A stretch of 64,000 nucleotides of DNA from positions 1 through 64,000 of the forward strand of contig CALAJH010000005.1 in NCBI GenBank assembly GCA_937922655.1, given 5' to 3'. The notes beneath the pieces were generated by a model. The model was given only the letters and a program-made list of their open reading frames with translations, ran no database searches and was not told the DNA's origin. Position numbers and translations under genes: made by a program. Each line of letters starts with the position of its first letter. The first letter of the stretch is position 1. The DNA comes from an uncultured Bacteroidia bacterium. Lineage in GTDB: Bacteria; Bacteroidota; Bacteroidia; J057; CALAJH01. This document shows, one piece after another, positions 52,765 through 61,407 of the stretch.

Positions 52765-55209
52765 ATGCTAAAAACAACGTTGATTTTCATACTTTTTGCC
52801 GCGTTTTGGAGCGGTGCGTCGGCGCAAACCGGCATTTTGCAAGGCAAAGTTTCCGACGCCGAGACGCAGGAGGAGCTCGTTGGCGCGGTAATTTCCATTG
52901 AAGGCACGCAATTGGGCGCCACCTCCGACGTCAACGGCGATTATATCATTCGGGATATTCCACAAGGCACCTATACCGTTCGTTGTGCGTACATCGGCTA
53001 CAAAACCGTCGTCAAATATCAAGTATTGGTGGAAAAAGGGGTGTTGCGCCTGAATTTTGCCATGAGTTTCGCCGATACGACGCTCGAAACGGTACAGATT
53101 ACGGCCTCGGCGTTCCAAAAAACGTCGCAGAATTTGGTTTCGGTGCGAACGGTGGGAGCGGAACAAATCCGTTCCAATCCGGGGGGTAATTTCGATATTT
53201 CGCGCGTAGTGCAAACCTTGCCCGGCGTATCGGGTTCGGTCGGTTTTCGCAACGACATTATTGTGCGCGGCGGCGGCCCCAACGAAAACGTCTTCTACTT
53301 GGACGGAGTCGAAATTCCGAACCTCAACCACTTCGCCACCCAAGGCTCGGGCGGCGGCCCCAACGGCATCATCAATTCGGTTTTTATCGAAAACGTCAAG
53401 TTTCAAAGTTCGGCCTTCGGCGCCCGCTACGACAACACCCTCAGCTCCGTACTCGACTTCGAAATGATTTCGGGCAACACCGAACGTTTTCAAACCACGA
53501 TTCAGGTCGGCGCCTCCGACGCCGGTTTGACCTTCGACACCCCTATTGGAAAAAAGGTTACCGCCCTCGTCTCGGCACGCGTTTCTTACCTGCAATTCCT
53601 TTTCAAACTCATTGACTTGCCGTTTTTGCCCACCTACTACGACGCACAGTCCAAAGTCGAGTGGAAAATCAATCCCAAAACCACCGCAAGTTGGATTTTT
53701 ATCGGCGCCATCGACCGTTTCGACATCAACCGCCCCGAAGCCCCCGACCCCGCCAAATTCAACGGCGAAGACGACCCCAAATTCATCAAGGAGCAGTCGT
53801 CGTTCTTTGACAAAATGCAACTCTTTGAATCCATTCCGATATTCAATCAAAACTCGTATTCTACGGGCTTGACGCTCAAAAGGCTCACGCCGCGCGGCTT
53901 TTACAACGTCGTTTTGAGCCGCAACATGCTGCGCAACATGATATTCTTGGATACCGTTCGAGGCAACAAAGAAACGCGCATTCAGGATTTCAATTCCCTC
54001 GAATCGGAAAACAAACTGCGCGTAAACTTTGTAAACAAACTCGGAGACTGGGAGGTGAACTACGGCGGAACGTTCCAACACGGGCGCTTCACCAACAACA
54101 GTTTTTTATTTGTGCCGGCGTTTACGCTGACGGATTCGGGATGGACGACGTCCACGCGCCGGCTCGAAGTCAACGAGGAAATCAACCTTTTTAAGTACGG
54201 CGCCTACGGAAGCGTGTCCCGTTCTTATTTTAAAAGCCGATTAAAAACGACGTTCGGTTTGCGCGTCGATATGAACTCTTTTACCACCGACGGCAACAAT
54301 CCTTTGCAAACGCTTTCGCCGCGCGGGGCCGCAAGCTTTGCCCTCAACGAAAAATGGGCGCTCAACGCCTCGACGGGTTATTACGCCAAACTTCCGCCCT
54401 ATACCGTATTGGGTTTTGGAAGCGGCGTCAATCGCAACGCCAAATACATCAAGTCCTTGCACTATGTTTTCGGCGGCGAATACACCCCCAAAGCCGATTG
54501 GACGATAACCGCCGAAGCGTTCTTGAAATATTACTACGATTATCCCGTCAGTTTGTTGGACGGGGTGTCTTTGGCCAACAAAGGAGGCGGCTTCGGCGTA
54601 CTGGGCAACGAACCCGTCGTTTCCAACGGACGCGGACGCACGTGGGGCGTCGAACTTTTTACCCAAAAACTATTGACCCAGCGCGTCTACGGCGTGGCGA
54701 GTTATACGCTTTTTTTCACCAACTTCGACAACGGCCCCGGCACCAAACTTTACCGCTCCGCATGGGACAACCGTCATTTGGTCAGCATCGCCGGCGGGTA
54801 TCTCATAGGCAAAAACAAAACATGGGAGGTGGCGGCCAAATTCCGTCTTTTGGGCGGCGCCCCCTATACCCCCTTCGACACCAGCCTCGCCGCCCGACAA
54901 TTCTTTCTCGTCACGGGTACGGGCGTTCCCGACCGCAACCGTTTCAACGAAGCCCAAACCGCCACCTTCCATCAGCTCGATGTGCGTATCGACAAAAAGT
55001 TCTTTTTCAAAAAATGGAGCCTCAATCTTTTCATCGACATCCAAAATATTTACGCCTCGCGAAACCCCGGCATTCCCGACTTCGACCTTGAACGCGACCG
55101 CAACGGAAACATCGTCGGCGCCCCCAACGCCGAAAACACCCGTGTCAGGAACGTCGCCCTCGACTCCTCGAACATCATCCCCTCCTTCGGATTGCGTGCA
55201 AAGTTTTAG
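52765..55209 (+). CDS. TonB-dependent receptor with carboxypeptidase-regulatory-like domain
   Basis: About 814 residues. The signal peptide (to ASAQT) is followed by a peptidase-regulatory-like domain (GILQGKVSDAETQEELVGAV to about residue 100), a plug domain with DISRVVQTLPGVSGSVGF and DIIVRGGGPNENVFYLDGVE, and a beta-barrel ending in SFGLRAKF, with the terminal Phe expected for outer-membrane insertion. Such receptors import ligands with TonB energy. No SusD-type partner is adjacent, so it is probably not a Sus-type glycan importer. A GTG immediately precedes the ATG; ATG 52765 was chosen. About 195 nt separates it from the macroglobulin gene, with no terminator recognised. Confidence 0.92.
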   Translation: MLKTTLIFILFAAFWSGASAQTGILQGKVSDAETQEELVGAVISIEGTQLGATSDVNGDYIIRDIPQGTYTVRCAYIGYKTVVKYQVLVEKGVLRLNFAMSFADTTLETVQITASAFQKTSQNLVSVRTVGAEQIRSNPGGNFDISRVVQTLPGVSGSVGFRNDIIVRGGGPNENVFYLDGVEIPNLNHFATQGSGGGPNGIINSVFIENVKFQSSAFGARYDNTLSSVLDFEMISGNTERFQTTIQVGASDAGLTFDTPIGKKVTALVSARVSYLQFLFKLIDLPFLPTYYDAQSKVEWKINPKTTASWIFIGAIDRFDINRPEAPDPAKFNGEDDPKFIKEQSSFFDKMQLFESIPIFNQNSYSTGLTLKRLTPRGFYNVVLSRNMLRNMIFLDTVRGNKETRIQDFNSLESENKLRVNFVNKLGDWEVNYGGTFQHGRFTNNSFLFVPAFTLTDSGWTTSTRRLEVNEEINLFKYGAYGSVSRSYFKSRLKTTFGLRVDMNSFTTDGNNPLQTLSPRGAASFALNEKWALNASTGYYAKLPPYTVLGFGSGVNRNAKYIKSLHYVFGGEYTPKADWTITAEAFLKYYYDYPVSLLDGVSLANKGGGFGVLGNEPVVSNGRGRTWGVELFTQKLLTQRVYGVASYTLFFTNFDNGPGTKLYRSAWDNRHLVSIAGGYLIGKNKTWEVAAKFRLLGGAPYTPFDTSLAARQFFLVTGTGVPDRNRFNEAQTATFHQLDVRIDKKFFFKKWSLNLFIDIQNIYASRNPGIPDFDLERDRNGNIVGAPNAENTRVRNVALDSSNIIPSFGLRAKF

Positions 55210-55219
55210 CGCTTTTGCG

Positions 55220-55227
55220 TAACTTTG
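55220..55227 (+). promoter_or_regulatory. -7 promoter box TAACTTTG of the lspA-acp-pdxH operon
   Basis: Consensus TAnnTTTG ending 20 nt before the TTG start of lspA. It rules out the TTG at 55215. Confidence 0.55.
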
Positions 55228-55247
55228 CGCGGCAAGAAACTCCGCCG

Positions 55248-55880
55248 TTGAAACCCTTACATAAATATCTGCTGATTGCCGGCGCAATATTGGCCGTCGA
55301 CCAAGCGTCCAAAGTCGCGATAAAGCTGACCATGCATCCCGACCAAACCATAAAAATTATCGGGGACGTGTTCAAGTTGCATTTTATCGAAAATCCGGGC
55401 GCGGCCTTCGGCATGACCATTTCCCGGCTCATGGGCGGCGTAAACGAAGACGTTGGCAAACTTGTTTTGACGATATTCTCCGTTTTGGCCGTTGCCGGCA
55501 TCCTGTTCTATTTGACGCGCATCGCAGACCATAAAACGGGATTGCCCTTGTGGGTGGCGGTCATTTTGGGCGGCGCCGCCGGCAACATCGTCGACCGCGT
55601 TTTTTACGGCGTTTGGTTTGATTCCATCAACGACTACGACGGCGGCCTGTTTTTTGGACGCGTCGTCGATATGTTTTACATCGATATCTGGAACGGACAT
55701 TTGCCCGAAAACTGGCCCCTGGTCGGCGGACAGTATTGGTTCATTTGGCCGATATTCAACGTAGCCGACGTCGCGATTTCCGTTGGCATCGTCGTTATTT
55801 TTATTTTCCAAAAACGCTTTTTTCCTCCGCGCCCCAAACCCGCGCCCGTTCATGTATCAGGAACTTCAAACAATATTTAG
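55248..55880 (+). CDS. lspA: Lipoprotein signal peptidase (signal peptidase II)
   Basis: About 210 residues with four hydrophobic segments. The two catalytic Asp are in GGAAGNIVDRVFYG and FNVADVAISVG, and the family opening ILAVDQASKVAIKL and ENPGAAFGM are present. It cleaves the signal peptide of prolipoproteins, several of which are encoded in this window. The start is TTG 55248 (MKPLHKYLLIAG); an upstream TTG is excluded by the promoter box. The C-terminal 30 residues are longer than in E. coli. Its 3' end overlaps the carrier protein gene by 29 nt. Confidence 0.94.
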   Translation: MKPLHKYLLIAGAILAVDQASKVAIKLTMHPDQTIKIIGDVFKLHFIENPGAAFGMTISRLMGGVNEDVGKLVLTIFSVLAVAGILFYLTRIADHKTGLPLWVAVILGGAAGNIVDRVFYGVWFDSINDYDGGLFFGRVVDMFYIDIWNGHLPENWPLVGGQYWFIWPIFNVADVAISVGIVVIFIFQKRFFPPRPKPAPVHVSGTSNNI

Positions 55881-56079
55881 AAACCTTTTCGACGACCCAA
55901 ACCTCGTCATCGGCCCCGAAACGACGGCGGCGGACGTCGACGGCTGGGATTCGCTTTCGCACGCGGAACTCATTCGCCGGGTCGAAAAACATTTCGGAGT
56001 CAAATTTTCGTTTAAACAAGTATCCAAATTCGCCAACGTCGGGGACATGGCACGCTGTATTGAAGAGATGAAGTCATGA
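55852..56079 (+). CDS. Acyl carrier protein-like protein
   Basis: 75 residues with the acyl carrier fold. The 4'-phosphopantetheine attachment Ser lies in DGWDSLSHAELIRRVE, in the usual DSL context, and helix III follows (VSKFANVGDMARCIEEM). The opening MYQELQTIFRNLFDDPNLVI is more like carriers of specialised clusters than the main fatty acid AcpP. It overlaps lspA by 29 nt in another frame and pdxH by ATGA, so it is part of one operon with them. No adjacent ligase or synthase was seen, so the cargo is unknown. Confidence 0.85.
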   Translation: MYQELQTIFRNLFDDPNLVIGPETTAADVDGWDSLSHAELIRRVEKHFGVKFSFKQVSKFANVGDMARCIEEMKS

Positions 56080-56696
56080 ATTTGGCCGAAATACGCAAGG
56101 ATTATCAAAGTCGGATTTTGGACGAAACGACGGTTTTGTCCGACCCCGTTGCCCAATTTTTACAATGGATGGACGAGGCGGTAAAATCCGAAGTCGAAGA
56201 GCCGACGGCCATGCATTTGGCCACCGTTGGCGCCGACGGCCGTCCCTCGGGACGCATGGTGCTTTTAAAGGGTGTAGAAAACGGCGGATTTGTATTTTTT
56301 ACCAACTACGATTCTCAAAAAGGCCGGGAATTGGCACAAAATCCGTATGCCGCGCTGACGTTTTTTTGGCCCGAATTGGAGCGTCAAGTACGCATCGAGG
56401 GACGGGTGCGTCGTTTGTCGCGCGAAGAATCCGTGAGATACTTCGAAAGCCGTCCCGTAGAAAGCCGATGGGGCGCCTACGCCTCGCCCCAAAGCCGCGT
56501 CGTTTCCGGGCGTGCGTGGCTCGACGACGCTTACCGTCAAGCCACCGAACGCCACCCCAACGGCCCGCCTTGTCCTGAAAATTGGGGCGGGTTCGTACTC
56601 TTGGCCGAAAGTTTCGAGTTTTGGCAGGGTCGACAAGGCCGCATGCACGACCGCCTAAAATTTCTAGACGGCAAAATCGTGCGTTTGGCGCCTTAG
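56076..56696 (+). CDS. pdxH: Pyridoxamine 5'-phosphate oxidase
   Basis: 206 residues, normal length. FMN and substrate contacts can be followed: the N-terminal MNLAEIRKDY, MHLATVGADGRPSGRMVLLK, FFTNYDSQKGRELAQNP, RQVRIEGRVRRLS, and the C-terminal WGGFVLLAESFEFWQGRQGR with HDRL. It oxidises pyridoxamine or pyridoxine phosphate to PLP. It is the last gene of lspA-acp-pdxH and is translationally coupled to the carrier protein gene. Confidence 0.95.
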   Translation: MNLAEIRKDYQSRILDETTVLSDPVAQFLQWMDEAVKSEVEEPTAMHLATVGADGRPSGRMVLLKGVENGGFVFFTNYDSQKGRELAQNPYAALTFFWPELERQVRIEGRVRRLSREESVRYFESRPVESRWGAYASPQSRVVSGRAWLDDAYRQATERHPNGPPCPENWGGFVLLAESFEFWQGRQGRMHDRLKFLDGKIVRLAP

Positions 56697-56718
56697 GTTT
56701 TATAAAACACGCGCGTCC

Positions 56719-57393
56719 TCATTTTGTTGCGGCTTCGGCCTCAAAATCGCCGACAAACCTTTCGACTTCGGGCGTAAAAATTTGGGGGTAGTGTTTGCGA
56801 AAAGTTTTGACCATCAAATCGTAGGGGAGGTCGGCGTGAAGGCCCAAATCCTCGATATATTCCATATAGGCGTTGCCTTTGCGGTCGAATTGATGAAAGA
56901 GCGCGTCGCTTTCGCCGTCAAAGTCCAGCGCATCGACGTTGAATTTGTCGCATAAGGATTTGTTGAAAGCGGTCGTCGCTTTGAGCCAACGGCCGTCGAT
57001 AAAAACGTCGGTGTAGCCGTGGAAGGCGAAAACGTCCGTTCGCAAAAACTCGATGAACCGTGGCGTGGAAAGGTGATTGCGCACGTTGGCGAAGCCCAAA
57101 CGGGCGGGAATCCCCCAATATCTTAAACAGGCGGTAAAAAGTATGGCCTTAACGATACAATGCCCTTCGGCGAAACCCGCGATGTTGCTTGCGACAAACG
57201 CTTCGGGGTCGAGGCTGAGTCGATAGGGGTTGTAACGAATATCCTCACGCACTCGATAGAACAGCGCGACGGCGATGTTTTTAGGGGTTCGGGCCTCGGG
57301 GACAAGCGCCGATTCGACGGCCGTCCGTGCGTATTGCGCCACGGCGGCGTGGTCGAAATTGACAAAACGCGTCGGCCTTAGGTACTCTTCCAT
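56719..57393 (-). CDS. Transglutaminase-like cysteine protease-fold protein
   Basis: 224 residues. The transglutaminase-like core is recognisable by the Cys in FAEGHCIVKAILFTACLRYWG, the typical GIPARLGFANVRNHL segment and the His in FAFHGYTDVFIDGRW. The third residue of the triad normally follows in a WxxxD context; here the text is WLKATTAFN, so Asp may be missing or shifted. Members act as peptidases, amidases or transglutaminases. There is no signal peptide, so it is cytosolic. It starts immediately after the lolA stop codon and should share its transcript. Substrate unknown. Confidence 0.78.
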   Translation of the reverse strand: MEEYLRPTRFVNFDHAAVAQYARTAVESALVPEARTPKNIAVALFYRVREDIRYNPYRLSLDPEAFVASNIAGFAEGHCIVKAILFTACLRYWGIPARLGFANVRNHLSTPRFIEFLRTDVFAFHGYTDVFIDGRWLKATTAFNKSLCDKFNVDALDFDGESDALFHQFDRKGNAYMEYIEDLGLHADLPYDLMVKTFRKHYPQIFTPEVERFVGDFEAEAATK

Positions 57394-58041
57394 CTACCGA
57401 TTGTCGATTTTTTCGCAACCCGCACAGTCGGCTTCTTGAAACGTAAACTCGGCCGGATTGACCCCCGTGTTCGTGGCCAACTCCGTAACGTCAAAAGTAA
57501 TTATCGAACCCGAACGGTTCCATACCTTCATTTTTCGCGGAATGGTTGTTTTTTGCTCAACCCAAAGTTCGACTTTGAAGTATTCGTGCGAATCCTGCAA
57601 AGGAAACATGGTTACTTTGTCCGCCGCGACGTTGTGAATATTTTCCACGCCGTCGTAGCGGGATTTCATGTTTTTTTGGGTAAAATTAAACATCGAGGCG
57701 GGGCTGAAGCCGTCTTTGGGGTCGTATTGGGAGATGGTAACCTCTTTGTCGTCGCGCAGGACCGTCCACATCGTTTTTCCGTCGCAGATGAGCAGTTGTT
57801 CCTTCAAATCGACGCGAAACTTGTCTTTTTTCATTTTGAGTTTGCCGGAAATGGTCGAGGGTTTGACGTTGCCCTCGCGCATTTCAAACACTTTGTTAAA
57901 GCCTGCGCTCAGGTCGGAAAGGGAATTGACCTTGTTTTTGGCGGCGGCCAAAATTTTTTCGGCTTTGGGGTCGTTTTGAGCGTTGGACGAGGCGGCAAAA
58001 ACCGTTGCCCAAACCATAAAAAAAAGAATGGGTTTATGCAT
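57394..58041 (-). CDS. lolA: LolA-family outer-membrane lipoprotein carrier
   Basis: About 215 residues with a signal peptide (MHKPILFFMVWATVFAASSNAQ). The mature protein follows the LolA pattern: KILAAAKNKVNSLSDLSAGF, KLKMKKDKFRVDLKEQLLIC, DGKTMWTVLRDDKEVTISQY, and later strands WVEQKTTIPRKMKVWN and ITFDVTELATNTGVNPAEF. It carries lipoproteins across the periplasm to the outer membrane, which fits the many lipoproteins here. A CAGC near the C-terminus is unusual for LolA. ATG 58041 was chosen because it starts the signal peptide and lies 24 nt after a TATCTTTG box. Confidence 0.85.
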   Translation of the reverse strand: MHKPILFFMVWATVFAASSNAQNDPKAEKILAAAKNKVNSLSDLSAGFNKVFEMREGNVKPSTISGKLKMKKDKFRVDLKEQLLICDGKTMWTVLRDDKEVTISQYDPKDGFSPASMFNFTQKNMKSRYDGVENIHNVAADKVTMFPLQDSHEYFKVELWVEQKTTIPRKMKVWNRSGSIITFDVTELATNTGVNPAEFTFQEADCAGCEKIDNR

Positions 58042-58065
58042 TTCGTGGTTGAAGGTTTTGTTGTG

Positions 58066-58073
58066 CAAAGATA
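58066..58073 (-). promoter_or_regulatory. -7 promoter box TATCTTTG (minus strand) of lolA
   Basis: Consensus TAnnTTTG on the minus strand, 24 nt before the lolA ATG. Confidence 0.55.
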
Positions 58074-58665
58074 CAAAAGTCGTTCCGGATTTGAAAACCT
58101 GCCGCGCCGAGTCGCAACGACGGCCTTCGACGGGCGGCCGCTTTGGTAGTGTTACAATAATTACGGGCATAAACGGCAAAACCGCCGGAAGCGATGAGCG
58201 CGTCGAGGGAGTTGGCAAAGGAATCGCTTTTCCCAACCAAACACGAGACTCGGGGGCGCAATGTACCGTTGAAACACTCGACGGGGTGGGTACCCTTCGG
58301 GATTGAGGGCGATGCCCCTCTTCGGGAACGACGCTTTTGTAACGAAGCTTGGTTTCGACGACTTTATCGGTCGCGGACGAACCACACCACCTTCGACAAT
58401 TTTTACACAAAAAACATGGTTTCCGTGTATTTTTTTACGACGTTGCGGCTTCTCCGGGCCGGGCATCTTGCGGTGTTCATCGTGCAAATATCGTGCTTTG
58501 GGGTCTGTGGATATTTTTTTTCATCATTATCCGGGGTAGGCTACTAACCGAATACACCGCCCAAATGTAGATTAAACCGGCAAAAAAAAGGAACGGTTTT
58601 TGCGATATTTTTTTTGTAATTACGTCTCCATGTGTTTATTTTGCAATTCATTAAACCGAATAACG
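58074..58665. other. Long intergenic region between lolA and the beta-barrel gene, no gene assigned
   Basis: No open frame has a convincing start or product. Short coding-like pieces on the minus strand (around VVETKLRYKS and VEGRRC) resemble pieces in the 52570-52700 gap in composition. A possible -7-like TTATTTTG precedes the next gene. Nothing else was recognised. Confidence 0.4.
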
Positions 58666-59307
58666 ATGCGCCTTTTGGCAACTAAAATAATGATGACGGC
58701 CCTGTTGGCAACAACGGCCGCAACGGCGTTAAAAGCCCAGTTCATCAACCCGACGTGGATACTTCGGGCCGGGGTCTTGCCGTCCGTTCCCATCGGCGAT
58801 TTTGCCACTAAGGAATCGGCCAAATTGGGCGTGGGCGCCCACGCCTCGTGGCACTATTTTATTTTTAGGGATTTGGCCGTCGGCGGGGCCACCGGCTTGC
58901 ATTGGGTAAACAGCCGCAACTCCAGCCTGCCCAACTTCGACTCCCTCTCCCGCTCGAATTTTTACATCGTCCCCGTACTGGCGTCGGTGCAATATCACCA
59001 CATCGAAAAACACGACGACATCCTCACCCCCGACCTCTTCGCCGGCATGGATTTAGGGCCCTACCTCTTTTTCCAAAACACCACCATCACCGAAAGAGTC
59101 GTCAATCCGACGACGCTCGAATCGGTCGAAGTATCGGAAAAACGCAACGACCTCTCGATTAACTTCGGCATTGCACCCCACGTCGGGGTCAGCACCATGT
59201 TTACCACCAACATCGGAATATATTTGGAGGCCAAAGCCCACTTAACCTTCGGAAGCCAAACACGCTTCTTGTTGGCGCCGAGCGCGGGTTTGGTCGTACG
59301 TTATTAA
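58666..59307 (+). CDS. Outer-membrane beta-barrel protein
   Basis: About 213 residues. The signal peptide (MRLLATKIMMTALLATTAAT to about ALKAQ) is followed by a small beta-barrel: WILRAGVLPSVPIGDF, HASWHYFIFRDLAVGGATGL, NFYIVPVLASVQYHH, AGMDLGPYLFF, then NFGIAPHVGVSTMF and a final LLAPSAGLVVRY ending on an aromatic residue. This is the layout of small OmpW/OmpA-like barrels. Function unknown. It is a single gene. Confidence 0.78.
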   Translation: MRLLATKIMMTALLATTAATALKAQFINPTWILRAGVLPSVPIGDFATKESAKLGVGAHASWHYFIFRDLAVGGATGLHWVNSRNSSLPNFDSLSRSNFYIVPVLASVQYHHIEKHDDILTPDLFAGMDLGPYLFFQNTTITERVVNPTTLESVEVSEKRNDLSINFGIAPHVGVSTMFTTNIGIYLEAKAHLTFGSQTRFLLAPSAGLVVRY

Positions 59308-59364
59308 CGAATTGTACAATTTTTTTAAGCGTGTTGGCAAGGGTTCGGTTTTAGCGTCCACGTC

Positions 59365-59832
59365 GTGAAAAGGTTGATACTCGTTCGGCACGCCAAAGCC
59401 GTCAAGGGTTATCCCGACTACGAACGCCCGCTTTCCGACGTGGGCACAACCGATGCCCGCGAAACCGCCGAAGCCCTTAAACCCTTTGTGCCCGACAACA
59501 AACACATCGTGGCCAGCCCCTCCCGCAGAACCCGCCAAACCGCCGCAATCCTTTTTCCCGACGCCGACGTACTTTGGCACGAAGGGCTTTATTTGGCGCC
59601 GCCCGAATACATCAAAAACTTGATACAAACCCGGTTTAACGACCGTTCCACCGTCGCCGTCGTCGGACACAACGACGGACTCACCGATATCGCGGTTCGA
59701 CTTTGCGAACATCGATTTACCGACCATTTGCCCACTTCCGGCTTTTGCGTTCTGGATTTCGCCACCTTCAAGGAAAACGCAGGCAAACTTGTCCATTTTC
59801 ACGTCCCCAAAAGAATTTTGCGGGATGATTGA
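59365..59832 (+). CDS. sixA: SixA-like histidine phosphatase
   Basis: 155 residues of the histidine phosphatase superfamily. The catalytic motif is LVRHAKA, followed by YERPLSDVGTTDARETAEAL, SPSRRTRQTA and the second His in VAVVGHNDGLTDIA. SixA-type enzymes dephosphorylate phosphohistidine residues on signalling or phosphotransfer proteins. It starts at GTG 59365. A C2-like protein follows 69 nt later. Confidence 0.87.
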   Translation: MKRLILVRHAKAVKGYPDYERPLSDVGTTDARETAEALKPFVPDNKHIVASPSRRTRQTAAILFPDADVLWHEGLYLAPPEYIKNLIQTRFNDRSTVAVVGHNDGLTDIAVRLCEHRFTDHLPTSGFCVLDFATFKENAGKLVHFHVPKRILRDD

Positions 59833-59901
59833 CGTTCAAGTCTCTTGCGATGCAACCTTTGCCGGCCTTTTGCGTAAAATCGTTTTCGACAGCCGCAATC
59901 T

Positions 59902-60303
59902 ATGACCGCATTGACCATTAAAAAAATTATCGTTCACCGTTATCCCCAAACCCGCCCCGACGGCGGCGATTGGGACAGCCGGTTGCTGGGCAACCCTAAT
60001 CCCGATATTTACGTCGCCGTTTACGAAAACAAGGTAAAAATCTTCGACAACCCCGACCGACGTTTCGACAACGCCACGCCCCAACAACTTCCCTTTGCAT
60101 GGGACGTCGACGTTCGCATTCGCTCGAGCGCCGAAATCACCGTTCAACTCATGGACTACGACGTTTTCAACGCCGACGAACTGATGGCGGGATGTATTTT
60201 CACGCCGGAGAAACATTTTCCCCATCGACCCGAAGTACTGACGCTGAAAAACATCGGCTCCTCACCCGTCGAAATCGAGCTGAGGGTCGAATGGGAAAAC
60301 TAA
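59902..60303 (+). CDS. Small C2-like protein of unknown function
   Basis: 133 residues without signal peptide. The pattern PDIYVAVYENKVKIFDN, then QLPFAWDVDVRIRSSAEITV and QLMDYDVFNADELMAGCIFT resembles the C2 beta-sandwich, including acidic residues at positions that bind calcium in other C2 domains. The N-terminal TIKKIIVHRYPQTRPDGGDWD is unusual for C2. A membrane- or partner-binding role is inference. It lies between sixA and the convergent lamin-tail-like gene. Confidence 0.6.
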   Translation: MTALTIKKIIVHRYPQTRPDGGDWDSRLLGNPNPDIYVAVYENKVKIFDNPDRRFDNATPQQLPFAWDVDVRIRSSAEITVQLMDYDVFNADELMAGCIFTPEKHFPHRPEVLTLKNIGSSPVEIELRVEWEN

Positions 60304-60328
60304 CGCCTTCGTTGCGTCAAACAAATCG

Positions 60329-61405
60329 TCATTGGCGTATTTCGAACCGGGCGCGGTAACGCCGCAGTTCCGTTTCGGCAATTATCCAATACATTCCGGA
60401 CGGCAACGACAAGCGGGGAATAAGCAAGTGTCCCGTATCGGCGTACATCCATGCGTCCAAAAGCACGGACGTCAAGGCCATGTGCGCGTCGTAGAGCTTG
60501 ACCCGCACCCTTTGCGAAAAACCCGTATACAAGCGCACGGACAAATCGCCGGCGTTGGCCGCCGTTCGGGGGAGGACTTCCAATGCAAAATCCAGCTCGT
60601 TGGCGCCGGTTTCGATTTCCAAGACCCTTGACGTCGCGTTGCCCGCCGTCAAACGGTAATAAACCGTTTTGCCTTCCTCAACGTCGGGGTCAAAAAAACG
60701 TCCGTCTCCAAGCGCATCTTCGAGGGTTGCCACCGTCTCAAAAATCTTTTGATCGTAAGAACGTTCGACGCGCAGGGGTAGATTTTCGCCCTGCGTCATC
60801 CATCTGAGCATCACCGCGCCGTTGATATACCGGCCCACAAAATCAACGAAAGTTACCCGAGGCCTGTCGGGATTGGCGGCGATGGGCTTCCAACCATCGG
60901 ACGAACGCTCGTAACCCACGGCCGGGTCGTCGCCCAAAGGAAAATAGCCCCAAATCGGCAACTGTTCCGGAGGGAGTTTGAAAGTTATCGACTTGTAATT
61001 GCTCAGAATACAAACCCCGGAATCGGGAAGAAACGGCACGTTGGGAATTGGGGCGTGATAAAAACCGTCGACCATTTGTCCGCCCCGATTAAACAAGGCC
61101 ACGTAATTGCCTTCGACCGCACGACTGTAACGCCGAATCAAAAAATCTTTACTTCGACTCAAGACCAAATCGCCCGAATTTTTGGCGGCAACGTAACTTT
61201 TTGCCGGAATTATTTTTGTGTCGTTGGGAATGCGAACCGAATAATCGCGCGTTACCAGCAAATAACCCGATATATCAACGGGTTCGCCGGCGACAAGCTC
61301 GACTTTGTGGAGGTTGTCGGCAAGATAATTGCCGGGAATGAAGCGAAAAATCTTAACCGACTGAGCGTAAACGACAAGCGTGACAAACGAGCAAAGCGCA
61401 AGCAT
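60329..61405 (-). CDS. Secreted protein with lamin-tail-like domain
   Basis: 358 residues. A signal peptide (to about VVYAQS) precedes a lamin-tail-like beta-domain (VELVAGEPVDISGYLLVTRD, then IPNDTKIIPAKSYVA and NYVALFNRGGQMVDGFYHAP). A fibronectin-like region follows (VMLRWMTQGENLPLRVERSY, TVYYRLTAGN), and the C-terminus ends with LSLPSGMYWIIAETELRRYR, which is reminiscent of type A C-terminal secretion domains of the type IX system. It lies 2 nt after porD, so it could be a T9SS-secreted surface protein made with its secretion component. This is inference from position and tail. Confidence 0.65.
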   Translation of the reverse strand: MLALCSFVTLVVYAQSVKIFRFIPGNYLADNLHKVELVAGEPVDISGYLLVTRDYSVRIPNDTKIIPAKSYVAAKNSGDLVLSRSKDFLIRRYSRAVEGNYVALFNRGGQMVDGFYHAPIPNVPFLPDSGVCILSNYKSITFKLPPEQLPIWGYFPLGDDPAVGYERSSDGWKPIAANPDRPRVTFVDFVGRYINGAVMLRWMTQGENLPLRVERSYDQKIFETVATLEDALGDGRFFDPDVEEGKTVYYRLTAGNATSRVLEIETGANELDFALEVLPRTAANAGDLSVRLYTGFSQRVRVKLYDAHMALTSVLLDAWMYADTGHLLIPRLSLPSGMYWIIAETELRRYRARFEIRQ

Positions 61406-61407
61406 GG

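Noticed and set aside
52768-54081. Antisense open frame of 437 codons opposite the TonB receptor
   Set aside because: Shadow frame; the receptor's signal, plug and barrel are clear.
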